Below, in pieces: positions 36,013-44,576 of a DNA stretch of 64,000 nucleotides. The DNA comes from Arundinibacter roseus (GTDB lineage: Bacteria; Bacteroidota; Bacteroidia; Cytophagales; Spirosomataceae), in NCBI RefSeq assembly GCF_004348825.1, contig NZ_SMJU01000005.1, positions 345,747 to 409,746 of the forward strand, read 5' to 3'. Below the pieces are notes generated by a model. That model had not been told where the DNA came from. It searched no databases and was given only the letters and a program-made list of their open reading frames with translations. Positions within the stretch are counted from its first letter, which is position 1. Each line of letters begins with the position of its first letter. Both the position numbers and the translations under genes were made by a program.

Positions 36013-37101
36013 ATGATCTCATCTGACGAACGAAACTACTATTCCCGGCATCTTTCTTTACCGGAAGTGGGAGCGACCGGCCAACAAAAGTTAAAACACG
36101 CTCGTGTACTGGTCATCGGTGCTGGCGGGCTGGGCTGCCCGATGCTGACGTACCTTGCAGCTGCGGGTGTAGGCACGCTCGGAATTGTTGATTTTGATCA
36201 AGTGGAAGTTAGCAATTTGCACCGGCAGGTGTTGTTTGGAATGGCAGACGTGGGGCGTTACAAAGCCGAAGCCGCCCGCGAGCGGTTGCAGGCGCTCAAT
36301 CCGCACATTGCCGTAGAGGCGCACGTGTACGCATTGAATCCTGACAACGCTCTTTCGCTCATTTCTCAGTATGATCTGGTCGTTGATGGGTCCGATAATT
36401 TTCCGACGCGCTACCTCGTCAATGATGCCTGTGTATTGACAAACAAACCGCTGATTTTTGGTTCTATTTATAAATTTGAAGGGCAAATCAGCGTCTTTAA
36501 TTTTCAGGGAGGTCCCACCTACCGTTGCCTGTATCCCACGCCGCCGCAAGACGGAGAAATACCCAACTGTGCCGAAATCGGAGTATTGGGTGTGTTGCCC
36601 GGCGTGGTAGGTTCACTAATGGCAACCGAGGCTATAAAACTCATTTTGGGGCTAGGGAAAGTGCTTTCAGGAAAGTTGCTGGTGTACGATGCGCTGGAAG
36701 CTGGTTTTCGTACGTATACGTTTACCGCCAAATCGGCTTCACGCGCGTTTGATACGTTGCAAAGTGACTACGGCCCGGTATGTGCGCTGCCGTCGGAAAG
36801 TACACTGGAAGAACTGGATTGGGAAGAGCTTCAGGCGCTTTTGGACAGCCCTACTCCTCCGTTACTCATTGATGTGCGCGAGCCTGCCGAATACCAACGC
36901 TTCAATATTGGCGGTGTCAATTGGCCTTTACGCACCCTGACGCAGCATTTGCCCGACATCCTGCCACATCGTCAGGTGGTTCTTTGCTGTCAGTCCGGGC
37001 AGCGCAGCCGCAAAGCCTGGCAGATATTGTCTGATGTTTTTCCCGAATATAACTTCGCGCATGTCAAAGGCGGACTTTCTGCCATTGGAGTTTGGAGTTG
37101 A
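36013..37101 (+). CDS. MoeB/ThiF-type adenylyltransferase fused to a rhodanese domain
   Basis: The 362-residue protein has an E1-like adenylation domain (GAGGLGCP near 37-44, LHRQVLFG, and catalytic Cys in PNCAEIGVLG near 184). Its C-terminal rhodanese domain, from about residue 265, has the active-site loop CCQSGQRSRK. It should adenylate and then sulfurate the MoaD C-terminus. Of the usual zinc CxxC pairs, the first site reads TYRC rather than CYRC and the last pair retains only one Cys, so the zinc site is degenerate. It is divergent from moeA and 91 bases upstream of xdhC. Confidence 0.9.
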   Translation: MISSDERNYYSRHLSLPEVGATGQQKLKHARVLVIGAGGLGCPMLTYLAAAGVGTLGIVDFDQVEVSNLHRQVLFGMADVGRYKAEAARERLQALNPHIAVEAHVYALNPDNALSLISQYDLVVDGSDNFPTRYLVNDACVLTNKPLIFGSIYKFEGQISVFNFQGGPTYRCLYPTPPQDGEIPNCAEIGVLGVLPGVVGSLMATEAIKLILGLGKVLSGKLLVYDALEAGFRTYTFTAKSASRAFDTLQSDYGPVCALPSESTLEELDWEELQALLDSPTPPLLIDVREPAEYQRFNIGGVNWPLRTLTQHLPDILPHRQVVLCCQSGQRSRKAWQILSDVFPEYNFAHVKGGLSAIGVWS

Positions 37102-37192
37102 GTAAAACGCCAGCGTTCGTATACGATTTTTATCATTTTAATTTGGAATAAAACCCGTTTAATTTGTAGCTCACCCAGTTAAATCTACCCTC

Positions 37193-38311
37193 ATGAAAGA
37201 GATAAAAGCCATTCTGAAAGCCTACGACCACATGGATCATACCACCACCCGCGCAGCATTGGCTACGGTAGTCCGGGTAGAAGGCTCCTCGTACCGACGG
37301 ACCGGAGCGCGCATGCTCGTGATGGACAACGGAACCTGGGTAGGCGGCATCAGTGGCGGATGTCTCGAAGGCGACGCACTCAAACGTGCCCGATTGGCAA
37401 TTGCCAAAACAACTCCGAGCCTGATTACCTACGACACCACGGAGGACGATGCGCATCAAATTGGCGTTGGTCTTGGCTGCAACGGCATCATCGATGTATT
37501 ACTGGCGCCAATTTTTCCCGACGAAAAAAATAATCCCATGGCCATTCTGCGTCGGGTGATAACCGACCACCGACAGGCAAATGTACTTTTGACCATTACA
37601 CAACTCGAAGGTGAAGTCAACGGCCTGCGTGCCGGGCACATGATCCGGTCCTCAGAAATGGACGAAACGCTATCGGCCGATTTTCCTGAACTTGTGCCCG
37701 CGCTGCCCGATGCTGTGGAAGATGTCCTGCAAAACTCCCGCTCTGCCACGCTTTCATTTTTGCTCAGCGATGGCCGTGAAATCCGTTTTTTTGCCGAATT
37801 CTTACCCCCCGAATTGCACGTCGTTTTGATGGGGCATCAATACGATGTCTATCCGTTAGTCAGAGTGCTGCACGAGGCCGGCTGGCGTATTACCTTGGTT
37901 GCCAATCCCCAAAAAATACATCGGGAAGTTGCACAACTTGCGCAGGAAATCATCGCACCGGAAATCTTCGATCCCTCAATCCTGGATTCGTACACGGCGG
38001 TTATTCTGATGTCGCACGATTACAAGACTGATAAGCGTCATTTCCCGTTGGTTTTAGCTTCTCAAACTCGTTATTTAGGCATGCTTGGCCCGAGGGTTCG
38101 GGCAGAAAAAATATTCAGAGAAGTAACCGAGGAAGGGACTCTTATAAAAGAGCAGGATATGGAGCGCATTTTTGCTCCCGTTGGCCTGGATATTGGTGCC
38201 GTTACTCCTGAGGAAATTGCGCTGTCAATTGCTGCCGAAATTCGGGCGGTTTTTTCAGCAAGGCAGGGCCGTTTTTTACGCCAAAGGCCATCCACAATTC
38301 ATGAACGATAG
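37193..38311 (+). CDS. XdhC/CoxI family protein
   Basis: The 372-residue protein has the XdhC N-terminal domain (ALATVVRVEGSSYRRTGARM near 22-41, GGISGGCLEGD, and a GLGCNG motif). A C-terminal Rossmann-like domain is marked by YLGMLGPRVRAEKIF and APVGLDIGAVTPEEIALSI. XdhC proteins bind molybdenum cofactor and help sulfurate and insert it into xanthine dehydrogenase-type enzymes. The corresponding hydroxylase is not in this window. It follows the MoeB-rhodanese gene and is likely co-transcribed with it. Confidence 0.93.
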   Translation: MKEIKAILKAYDHMDHTTTRAALATVVRVEGSSYRRTGARMLVMDNGTWVGGISGGCLEGDALKRARLAIAKTTPSLITYDTTEDDAHQIGVGLGCNGIIDVLLAPIFPDEKNNPMAILRRVITDHRQANVLLTITQLEGEVNGLRAGHMIRSSEMDETLSADFPELVPALPDAVEDVLQNSRSATLSFLLSDGREIRFFAEFLPPELHVVLMGHQYDVYPLVRVLHEAGWRITLVANPQKIHREVAQLAQEIIAPEIFDPSILDSYTAVILMSHDYKTDKRHFPLVLASQTRYLGMLGPRVRAEKIFREVTEEGTLIKEQDMERIFAPVGLDIGAVTPEEIALSIAAEIRAVFSARQGRFLRQRPSTIHER

Positions 38312-38335
38312 GATTTTGATACCGTTAACTAACAA

Positions 38336-38633
38336 ATGTCTACATTTTTAGTACTATTAATAATATATATAGTACAAAACAAATATCTTTACTCACTCCT
38401 ATTGACCTTGCTCTTAGGTTTTTTCCGGTTACTCTACCCAGCTGTCAAAGCAGGTTCAAAATAATAAAACAGGTTCGTTTCATACAATAGTTGTTTTATG
38501 GACCGTTGTTGTACTTGCTACTGTTACTTTCTGGTTATTTGAACGTATACCAATTATAATTTTGAAATTTCCTAAAATTAAAGAATTATATTTAATTGGA
38601 CTTTTCCCACAACACGTCATTTTGACCATCTGA
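38336..38633 (+). pseudogene. Possible decayed membrane-protein remnant
   Basis: Two hydrophobic frames overlap here. A 42-residue frame runs from the ATG at 38336 to a stop at 38464 (start MSTFLVLLIIYIVQNK). A second frame, shifted, runs from about 38418 to a stop at 38633. It contains HTIVVLWTVVVLATVTFWLF followed by ERIPIIILKFP. Read across one frameshift they form a continuous segment of membrane helices ending in an E-x-P/LK pattern, reminiscent of the last helix of acyltransferase-3-type proteins. The segment is visibly AT-rich. This may be the degraded 3' end of such a gene, but it could also be chance in AT-rich DNA. Confidence 0.3.
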
Positions 38634-38714
38634 ATTTAATCTTATTCCGGTTACTACTAACTACTGTAAATCAGTTTTTTAGCAAACGGGGAAATTTTTT
38701 AAATTCAATTGCGT

Positions 38715-38722
38715 TATCTTTG
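38715..38722 (+). promoter_or_regulatory. Candidate promoter -7 element for the lytic transglycosylase
   Basis: TATCTTTG matches the Bacteroidota -7 consensus TAnnTTTG and lies 38 bases before the chosen ATG. The -33 region is T-rich but no exact TTTG is at the preferred spacing. Confidence 0.5.
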
Positions 38723-38759
38723 TTCAATATTAAATTATGTAGAACCAACCCGAACATGC

Positions 38760-39551
38760 ATGATCCGATTCCTATTTATCGTAGTATCAATAATGTCGTT
38801 GGGGGTATTTACTTTTGATCACAAGGCCGTTCCGACGTCCAACTCCGAAGTCCCTTCGGAAGTGGTTGCAGAAGCCGAATTTGACACCAACATTCTCCAT
38901 GTGCAGTTTTGCGGTGACACCTTGCCCCTACATCTATCGCAGGTAGCGAAGCGCTACCAAACCGCGATAAAATTCTATGATCATCCCTCATTTCAGCGCA
39001 CCCGCAGTCGTGCCCGGAGGGAGATGAAACTCATCGAGCCAATCCTCAAAAAACATGGCATTCCGGCTGATTTCAAGTACATTCCGTACATCGAAAGCGC
39101 CATGAACCCCGAGGCAGTTTCGCCGCGCGGAGCCGCAGGATACTGGCAGTTTATGCCCGCCACGGCCCAGGGCCTCGGGCTTGTTGTAAACGATGAAGTT
39201 GACGAACGTAAAGATTTAATTAAATCTACCAAAGCCGCCGCCAAATACCTCAAATGGCTGTATAGCCAACTAGGTGACTGGACGCTCGTAGCAGCGGCCT
39301 ACAATGCCGGTCCAAACAAGATTATCCGGCAGATGGATTTACAGGACGATGACGATTATTTTGACCTGAAACTAAGCCGTGAAACATCCAAATACGTATT
39401 TCGGTTAGTAGCGGTTAAGGAGTGGACCAATCGGCCTGAGTACTGCCATGAGTGGACAAAAACAGAAACTTTGCCCCGAATTGCACGCTTTATGAAACAG
39501 CAAAAAGAGCTTGCGGATGGTCCGGCTCTGGCAATGGCCGATTCCTTGTAG
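38760..39551 (+). CDS. Membrane-bound lytic murein transglycosylase (MltD-type catalytic domain)
   Basis: The 263-residue protein has an N-terminal signal or anchor helix (about 2-20) and one SLT lysozyme-like domain. Catalytic Glu112 lies in YIESAMNPEAVSPRG, followed by GYWQFMPATAQGLGL and the AAYNAGPNKI motif. It cleaves peptidoglycan glycan strands to 1,6-anhydro products in the periplasm. Unlike E. coli MltD it lacks LysM repeats. The start at 38760 gives a direct hydrophobic N-terminus; the longer frame does not. A TATCTTTG box sits 38 bases upstream and a good terminator follows. Confidence 0.93.
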   Translation: MIRFLFIVVSIMSLGVFTFDHKAVPTSNSEVPSEVVAEAEFDTNILHVQFCGDTLPLHLSQVAKRYQTAIKFYDHPSFQRTRSRARREMKLIEPILKKHGIPADFKYIPYIESAMNPEAVSPRGAAGYWQFMPATAQGLGLVVNDEVDERKDLIKSTKAAAKYLKWLYSQLGDWTLVAAAYNAGPNKIIRQMDLQDDDDYFDLKLSRETSKYVFRLVAVKEWTNRPEYCHEWTKTETLPRIARFMKQQKELADGPALAMADSL

Positions 39552-39577
39552 GTTTCAAAAACCACGATTAAAAATGT

Positions 39578-39609
39578 GTGGGCTGCCCGAAAGAGCAGCC
39601 CACTTTTTA
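39578..39609 (+). terminator. Rho-independent terminator after the lytic transglycosylase
   Basis: A GC-rich 9-base perfect stem (39578-39586 with 39595-39603) and 8-base loop are followed directly by a T-rich stretch. Confidence 0.88.
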
Positions 39610-39718
39610 TTTAGCGACAGTCGTTCTATTTTTCGATTGCGTGCAGGTACTTGTCAGGATCGGGTGGCAATCATGCCCTAAATTAGACGTTTGATTGTAA
39701 AACCTGTCCTGTTCCTAG

Positions 39719-39726
39719 TACCTTTG
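39719..39726 (+). promoter_or_regulatory. Candidate promoter -7 element for the cyclophilin gene
   Basis: TACCTTTG matches TAnnTTTG and lies 37 bases before the ATG. A TTTG at 39690-39693 could be the -33 element, although the 25-base spacing is longer than usual. Confidence 0.5.
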
Positions 39727-39763
39727 TGAACTAATTACATTACCTAAGAAAAGTTAGCGAACT

Positions 39764-40210
39764 ATGACAAAGGCAGAAATGGTCACCGAAAAGGGGACAA
39801 TGCAAATTGAGTTTTATGATGATGATGCACCCATTGCAGTAAAAAACTTTGTGGATTTATCAAAAAAAGGCTTCTATAATGGCCTGACGTTCCACCGGGT
39901 AATCCCAAACTTCATGATTCAGGGAGGCTGCCCCGAAGGAACCGGACGTGGCGGGCCGGGCTACAAAATCGACTGTGAGCTGACCGGCGAAAAGCAGTAC
40001 CACGACCGCGGCGTACTTTCGATGGCTCACGCAGGCCGTAACACCGGCGGATCGCAGTTTTTTATCTGCCATAGCCGTCAGAATACCGCCCACCTCGATC
40101 GCAATCATACCTGCTTTGGCAAGGTGGTAGAAGGCGTAGAAGTGGTTGACGCTATTCGTCAGGGCGATAAAATCCTGAGCATTACGATTCAGGAAGAGGA
40201 AGTAGCGTAA
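39764..40210 (+). CDS. Cyclophilin-type peptidyl-prolyl isomerase
   Basis: The 148-residue protein is a compact cyclophilin with the signature FHRVIPNFMIQGGCPEGTGR (R55/F60-equivalent catalytic residues), then MAHAGRNTGGSQFFIC and HTCFGKVVEG. It accelerates cis-trans isomerisation at proline bonds. It has no signal peptide, so it should be cytoplasmic. A candidate promoter lies 37 bases upstream, and a 48-base palindrome that likely acts as a terminator follows. Confidence 0.95.
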   Translation: MTKAEMVTEKGTMQIEFYDDDAPIAVKNFVDLSKKGFYNGLTFHRVIPNFMIQGGCPEGTGRGGPGYKIDCELTGEKQYHDRGVLSMAHAGRNTGGSQFFICHSRQNTAHLDRNHTCFGKVVEGVEVVDAIRQGDKILSITIQEEEVA

Positions 40211-40229
40211 AAAACGCTTGCTGTAAATG

Positions 40230-40277
40230 AATGAGAAATGCCGGACGGGAAAATTTTCCCGTCCGGCATTTCTCATT
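40230..40277 (+). terminator. 48-base perfect palindrome, likely terminator hairpin
   Basis: The segment from 40230 to 40277 is a perfect inverted repeat (24 bases per arm with no spacer). It could form an unusually long hairpin 19 bases after the cyclophilin stop. There is no T run on the far side, but the central AAAATTTT could serve as the loop. It may terminate, stabilise the mRNA 3' end, or both. Confidence 0.65.
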
Positions 40278-40362
40278 CTCAACCCAACATTCTGATTTTA
40301 TACAGCATAAAGTAAAATGTTATATTTACATTATTGAAAAACAAGTTATCCCGCTTTGACCT

Positions 40363-40623
40363 ATGGAATTCCTCGAAAAAGCCCTTTTACTAAAAAAGGA
40401 ACTTGACACATTAAGACCATTGAGCAAAGAGCAAGAATTGCGGATCATGCTGGGTCCTACCAACTATTTTATCTTACTAGCTCAAAATAATGATGCGGTA
40501 CTTGAAAAACGATACGACGTACAATTGACCGAACAGGAAATAAACGAGTTAGTCGGTGCTGAAATGAAAAGACATACAGAAGTGGTTAAAAATAAAATTA
40601 CAAATAACAAAAAAACGGGCTGA
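40363..40623 (+). CDS. Small hypothetical protein
   Basis: The 86-residue protein is charged and probably helical, with no signal, membrane helix or known motif; it begins MEFLEKALLLKKELDTLRPL. Its last codons (KKTG and stop) lie within the left arm of the following terminator. It starts with a clear ATG in an otherwise well-bounded intercistronic space between a palindrome and a terminator, which supports it being a real gene. Function unknown. Confidence 0.6.
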   Translation: MEFLEKALLLKKELDTLRPLSKEQELRIMLGPTNYFILLAQNNDAVLEKRYDVQLTEQEINELVGAEMKRHTEVVKNKITNNKKTG

Positions 40624-40642
40624 TTTGCATCAGCCCGTTTTT
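40611..40642 (+). terminator. Bidirectional terminator overlapping the end of the small gene
   Basis: A 14-base perfect stem (40611-40624 with 40629-40642) and 4-base loop have A-rich and T-rich outer ends. The left arm contains the last codons and TGA stop of the 86-residue gene; on the minus strand it also lies 24 bases after the symporter stop. Confidence 0.9.
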
Positions 40643-40665
40643 ACGGAGTAAAACTCTATCTTGTT

Positions 40666-42285
40666 CTACCAGAAATACGCATACAGGAACGTAATAAGTG
40701 CAATGATAACGGCCGCCCCGATCGTAAATGTCCGGTGCGTTTTGAACATGGAGACATCAATGGTAAGTCCTTTGTTTTGACCCGGAGCCACATACCCCAA
40801 TACGATCATTACGGCTACACAAATCACAAATACCCACCCCATACGATCAAGGAAAGGTACGGTTTCCCAGCCGCTGAATGGAGGGAAGCCATTGTGCATC
40901 GCCAACGCAATCAGGAAACCGCCCACGATTGCAAATAGAGCGCCGGCAGAGTTGGTGCGCTTCCAGAAAAAGCCCATGATGAAGGAGGCAAATATCCCGG
41001 GAGAGAGCAACCCGGTCATTTCCTGAATAAACTGAAAACCTCCTTTTTTGTCAATGCCCATAAATGGAGCAACAACGATAGCCAAAACCATGGAAACCAC
41101 TACTACATACCGTCCGATGCGTACAAGCTGTGCTTCGGAGTAGTCTTTTCCAATATAATTTTTAAAAATATCAAGTGTAAAAATCGTAGAAATGCTGTTG
41201 GCTTTTCCGGCAAGTGAAGCCACCACGGCGGCTGTCAAAGCAGCGAAGGATAGACCTTTCAGACCCACGGGCAGCAGATTCAATAGTACTGGATACGCTT
41301 TGTCAGGATTGATCAGTCCGTCAGGGCCCATCATTTCGGCCTGAAACATGCCCCGGCTATACAGAGAGTACGCCGCAATACCAGGCAATACGACGATAAT
41401 CGGCATGAGCAATTTCAGAAAAGCTGCAAAGAGAATACCGTTTCGGGCGGTTTTCAAATCAGCTCCAAGGGCACGCTGCGTAATGTACTGATTACACCCC
41501 CAATAGTTCAGGTTCACGATCCACATCCCGCCAATGAGCACGGTGAGACCAGGAAGCTGAGAGTAAAATGGAGTTCCTTTCTCAAAAATCATGTGAAAAT
41601 GGTCGTCGTGGTTTTGCGTCATAGCTTTGAAGCCGGCGATCATTCCCTGCCGTCCGGCATCGTCGGCCACCAAATTTAACGCCAAATACGTAGTTGCCAA
41701 ACCACCGATGACCAGGAAGAATACCTGAATTACGTCGGTATACCCAATTACCTTCATCCCGCCCAGGGTAATGATGATAGCAAAAATGGCGAGTGCCCAC
41801 ATACAGAGATTAAAATCCAGCCCCGAAATACCGGAAACGGCCAACGCTCCCAAATACAAAATGGACGTTAAATTAACCAGAATATACAGCGCCAGCCAGA
41901 AAATCGCCATAATCAGACTTACGCTACGGTTGTAGCGCTGATTGAGGAACTGCGGCATGGTGTAAATCCGGTTTTTGAGGTAAATCGGCATAAAAAAAAC
42001 CGCCACGATAATCAGCGTTGCGGCAGCCATCCACTCGTAGGTTGAGATCGCCAATCCCATCGAAAACCCATTTCCTGACATGCCAATAAACTGCTCAGCC
42101 GAGATGTTGGAAGCAATAAGCGAAGCACCGATTGCCCACCATGTTAGCGAGCCTTCCGCCAGGAAAAAGTCCGTTGTAGACGCTGCTTTTGATTTCTTCT
42201 GCTGATACACCCAATATCCATACCCGGCTACCACTATAAAATAGAAGAGAAAAACAATGTAATCCAGCGATTGTAATTGTTGCAT
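40666..42285 (-). CDS. Sodium/sugar symporter (SSS family)
   Basis: The 539-residue protein has about 14 membrane helices. It carries the sodium:solute symporter hallmarks: ASTTDFFLAEGSLTWWAIGA after the first helix, SNISAEQFIGMSGNGF in helix 2 (substrate and sodium region), and a conserved YWGCNQYITQRALGA segment mid-protein. It most closely resembles the SGLT/vSGLT branch, which moves galactose, glucose or related sugars with sodium. The exact sugar cannot be assigned. It stands alone, and its downstream terminator is shared with the convergent small gene. Confidence 0.93.
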   Translation of the reverse strand: MQQLQSLDYIVFLFYFIVVAGYGYWVYQQKKSKAASTTDFFLAEGSLTWWAIGASLIASNISAEQFIGMSGNGFSMGLAISTYEWMAAATLIIVAVFFMPIYLKNRIYTMPQFLNQRYNRSVSLIMAIFWLALYILVNLTSILYLGALAVSGISGLDFNLCMWALAIFAIIITLGGMKVIGYTDVIQVFFLVIGGLATTYLALNLVADDAGRQGMIAGFKAMTQNHDDHFHMIFEKGTPFYSQLPGLTVLIGGMWIVNLNYWGCNQYITQRALGADLKTARNGILFAAFLKLLMPIIVVLPGIAAYSLYSRGMFQAEMMGPDGLINPDKAYPVLLNLLPVGLKGLSFAALTAAVVASLAGKANSISTIFTLDIFKNYIGKDYSEAQLVRIGRYVVVVSMVLAIVVAPFMGIDKKGGFQFIQEMTGLLSPGIFASFIMGFFWKRTNSAGALFAIVGGFLIALAMHNGFPPFSGWETVPFLDRMGWVFVICVAVMIVLGYVAPGQNKGLTIDVSMFKTHRTFTIGAAVIIALITFLYAYFW

Positions 42286-42418
42286 ACATAGAAAGGGTTA
42301 AAATGAAAGGAATTTGACGGTTTTTAGCCGAACGGGGCGAAAATACGCTTTTTGTTAAAATAATGCATGAATTTAGAATTATCCTGCAAAAAATCCTTTA
42401 CCAGCGTTGTATTGAAAG

Positions 42419-43270
42419 CTAATGTAATGGGTAGAACGAAGGCGGCAGGCGCCGACGCGCTTCCCCGGCTTTTTTCATGCCCTGATAGCTTTCATCAAAC
42501 GACCTCCCGTCCTGAATACCCTCCATCAAAACGCCAACGCCCTGCGAGCCTGTGAGCATAAGCCAGTAGGAAACCTCCATACCGGCCGTCATGTAGGCCA
42601 GCATTACGTGCCGCTGATTTCCCCCAAAGAACCCTTTCATAGAAGCTAACTGCTCCAATTCCAGCACTTCCTGTGCTCCGTGGGTGAGGTACATCCACTC
42701 GTCGTGATAGCTTTGGTACCGTTGCAGACTGTCGGTTTCGACCACAAAGCGGCGGTCCAGCATGAGTGCCAGGCCCTCGTTGAACCACTGCGGAATCTGC
42801 CGGGTGGTTTTCCACCAGCCCAGGCGTGTAAAGAGTTCGTCGTGGCACATTTCGTGACTAATAACATCTTCGTTGAGGCCAAACGGATTCAGTATAATGT
42901 ACGAATCGCCCCAGGGAGTACCAAGGCTGCAGCCTGCGCCTTCGCTGCTGTGGCAGTATTTTTGATATTCCTCCGGACTACTACATAAAATAATAGTAGC
43001 TTCGCCCGTGGCTGTTCCCCAAAAAGCAGCCACCCGCTGCCGCGCCCGGAGGATGGTTGCGTACATTTGCTCCCGGTGCCCTGGCGCAATGCCCGGGCTT
43101 ACGTATAGTTTTTTGTTTACTTTTTCAAAAGTTGAAAAACCAATGGTCTGGCAATAAAATATGTGAGAATAGAGCACGTAATAGCTTATAAATGAAAGCA
43201 GTAGCCCGACCATGAGGTACTTGGTGATGCTCAAAACCAAGGGAAATGAAAAACGTAGACGCTTCAACAA
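42419..43270 (-). CDS. Membrane-anchored putative gluzincin metalloprotease
   Basis: The 283-residue protein has one N-terminal membrane helix (about 10-35) and then an extracytoplasmic domain with the zinc-metalloprotease pattern HEMCH (H139, E140, H143). A downstream Glu in WFNEGLALML (E165) could be the third zinc ligand of a gluzincin. It has scattered Cys that may form disulfides. The HExxH match and E spacing are reasonable for peptidase MA-like enzymes, but I recognise no named family. The frame begins at TTG (43270 or the next codon); an ATG at codon 20 would cut into the membrane helix. Single gene, function unknown. Confidence 0.75.
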   Translation of the reverse strand: MLKRLRFSFPLVLSITKYLMVGLLLSFISYYVLYSHIFYCQTIGFSTFEKVNKKLYVSPGIAPGHREQMYATILRARQRVAAFWGTATGEATIILCSSPEEYQKYCHSSEGAGCSLGTPWGDSYIILNPFGLNEDVISHEMCHDELFTRLGWWKTTRQIPQWFNEGLALMLDRRFVVETDSLQRYQSYHDEWMYLTHGAQEVLELEQLASMKGFFGGNQRHVMLAYMTAGMEVSYWLMLTGSQGVGVLMEGIQDGRSFDESYQGMKKAGEARRRLPPSFYPLH

Positions 43271-43341
43271 AATCAGGTATTTATTGTTGTCAGTAAAAGT
43301 AGTAGATAATCGCTTTAAATTTTAATCATACCCCCTTTGCT

Positions 43342-44301
43342 ATGCCCTCTTGTATTATTATAGGCGCCGGAATGGCGGGCCTTACCGCTGCCCATGAACT
43401 TCAAAAACACGGCTGGGATGCTACTGTGCTCGACAAAGGCCGGGGCGTTGGCGGCCGCATGGCTACCCGCCGCCTGCTGACTTCCCGCGCCGACCACGGA
43501 GCGCAGTACTTTTCGGTACGTACTCCCGACTTCCGGGCGCACGTACAGCAATTATTGGCCGTAGGTGTGGTAAAAGAGTGGAATTTGCAGGAAGCCGACT
43601 TTGAACATCCCCGCTATATTGGCTCGGAAGGCATGAGTACCGTACCCAAATACATGGCCGAAGGTCTTTCCATAAAAACCGGCGAACGGGTAGTGCGCCT
43701 CGAAGAAAAAGAAGGCGGTGTGCAGGTACGTACCGATACTGGCCACCTGTTTAGCGCCGATGCAGTGATTCTGACTATTCCAGCCCCGCAAGCCTACACG
43801 CTCCTTCGCGACAGCGCCATCGAGCTGGCTGCTACCGAACTGTCGGCTTTCAGCACGATTTCCTATCAGCCGTGTTTGGCCGTGATGGTGGTACTCAAAC
43901 AACCCACCCTGATTCCGGCACCCGGCGTTCTGAATTTTAAGGAAGGAAATATTGCCTGGATCGCCGACAACTACCAAAAGGGTATTGCGAACGATCCGCC
44001 TACCGTAACCATACACGCCTCGCCCACGTTTAGCCGGGAAAACCTGGAAGGAGACCTGATGGAGTTGGGACAACATCTATTAGGTCAACTCACCGAATGG
44101 ATTCCAGCAGAAAGTATTGCTGATTATCAGGTGCATCGATGGCGGTATAGCCTGGCCGATAAGCGTTTCCCTCAGGCATTTGTCGTTTGTAACACGCCCT
44201 ACCCTATGCTCATGGGCGGCGATGGTTTTGGTATGGGAAATGTGGAAGGAGCCTTTCAGTCAGGCTTGCAAATGGCCCGGCAGTTGGCTGGGACTAAATA
44301 G
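43342..44301 (+). CDS. FAD-dependent amine oxidase, renalase-like
   Basis: The 319-residue protein has an N-terminal FAD-binding Rossmann motif GAGMAGLTAAHELQKHG and the conserved DKGRGVGGRMATRR of renalase/MAO-type flavoproteins. The C-terminal part continues through VHRWRYSLADKRFPQAF to GDGFGMGNVEGAFQSGL, which binds the second half of the dinucleotide. Bacterial renalases oxidise off-form dihydropyridine NAD(P)H isomers, but the true substrate here is unknown. Cytoplasmic. The first copy of the terminator repeat lies 85 bases after its stop. Confidence 0.9.
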   Translation: MPSCIIIGAGMAGLTAAHELQKHGWDATVLDKGRGVGGRMATRRLLTSRADHGAQYFSVRTPDFRAHVQQLLAVGVVKEWNLQEADFEHPRYIGSEGMSTVPKYMAEGLSIKTGERVVRLEEKEGGVQVRTDTGHLFSADAVILTIPAPQAYTLLRDSAIELAATELSAFSTISYQPCLAVMVVLKQPTLIPAPGVLNFKEGNIAWIADNYQKGIANDPPTVTIHASPTFSRENLEGDLMELGQHLLGQLTEWIPAESIADYQVHRWRYSLADKRFPQAFVVCNTPYPMLMGGDGFGMGNVEGAFQSGLQMARQLAGTK

Positions 44302-44385
44302 TGGCGAGTTTGTGTAAATAGTTGAAATAGTTTTTTATTTTATTCAGTTTCTAACTCTGCATGTTTTCTTCATTCTAAAAAAATT

Positions 44386-44446
44386 TTACACCCAATACTA
44401 ATAAAGGTTGAGCAGGGGAAATGTAATCCTTGCTTAACCTTTATTT
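44386..44446 (+). repeat. First copy of the duplicated 61-base terminator
   Basis: This 61-base segment is 60/61 identical to 45600-45660. It forms an 18-base hairpin (AATAAAGGTTGAGCA with a matching arm) ending in a T run, so it is a good terminator for the renalase-like gene. The single difference, at 44435, makes a G-U pair in plus-strand RNA but a mismatch in minus-strand RNA, so this copy seems kept for plus-strand use. Confidence 0.92.
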
Positions 44447-44576
44447 TTTAAAAATCTTTCTCGCAAAACTTATCCTTTCAGCACCTTCCTCATCCTTCCA
44501 AGCTCCAAAGCCATTTTAGGAATAACTAAGCGGCAGGGAATTTTGAACGATTGATTGATAACATTTAAAAAACAAA

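Noticed and set aside
38351..38375. GTACTAT...ATAGTAC inverted repeat
   Set aside because: Seven-base arms in very AT-rich DNA inside the suspected remnant; likely chance.
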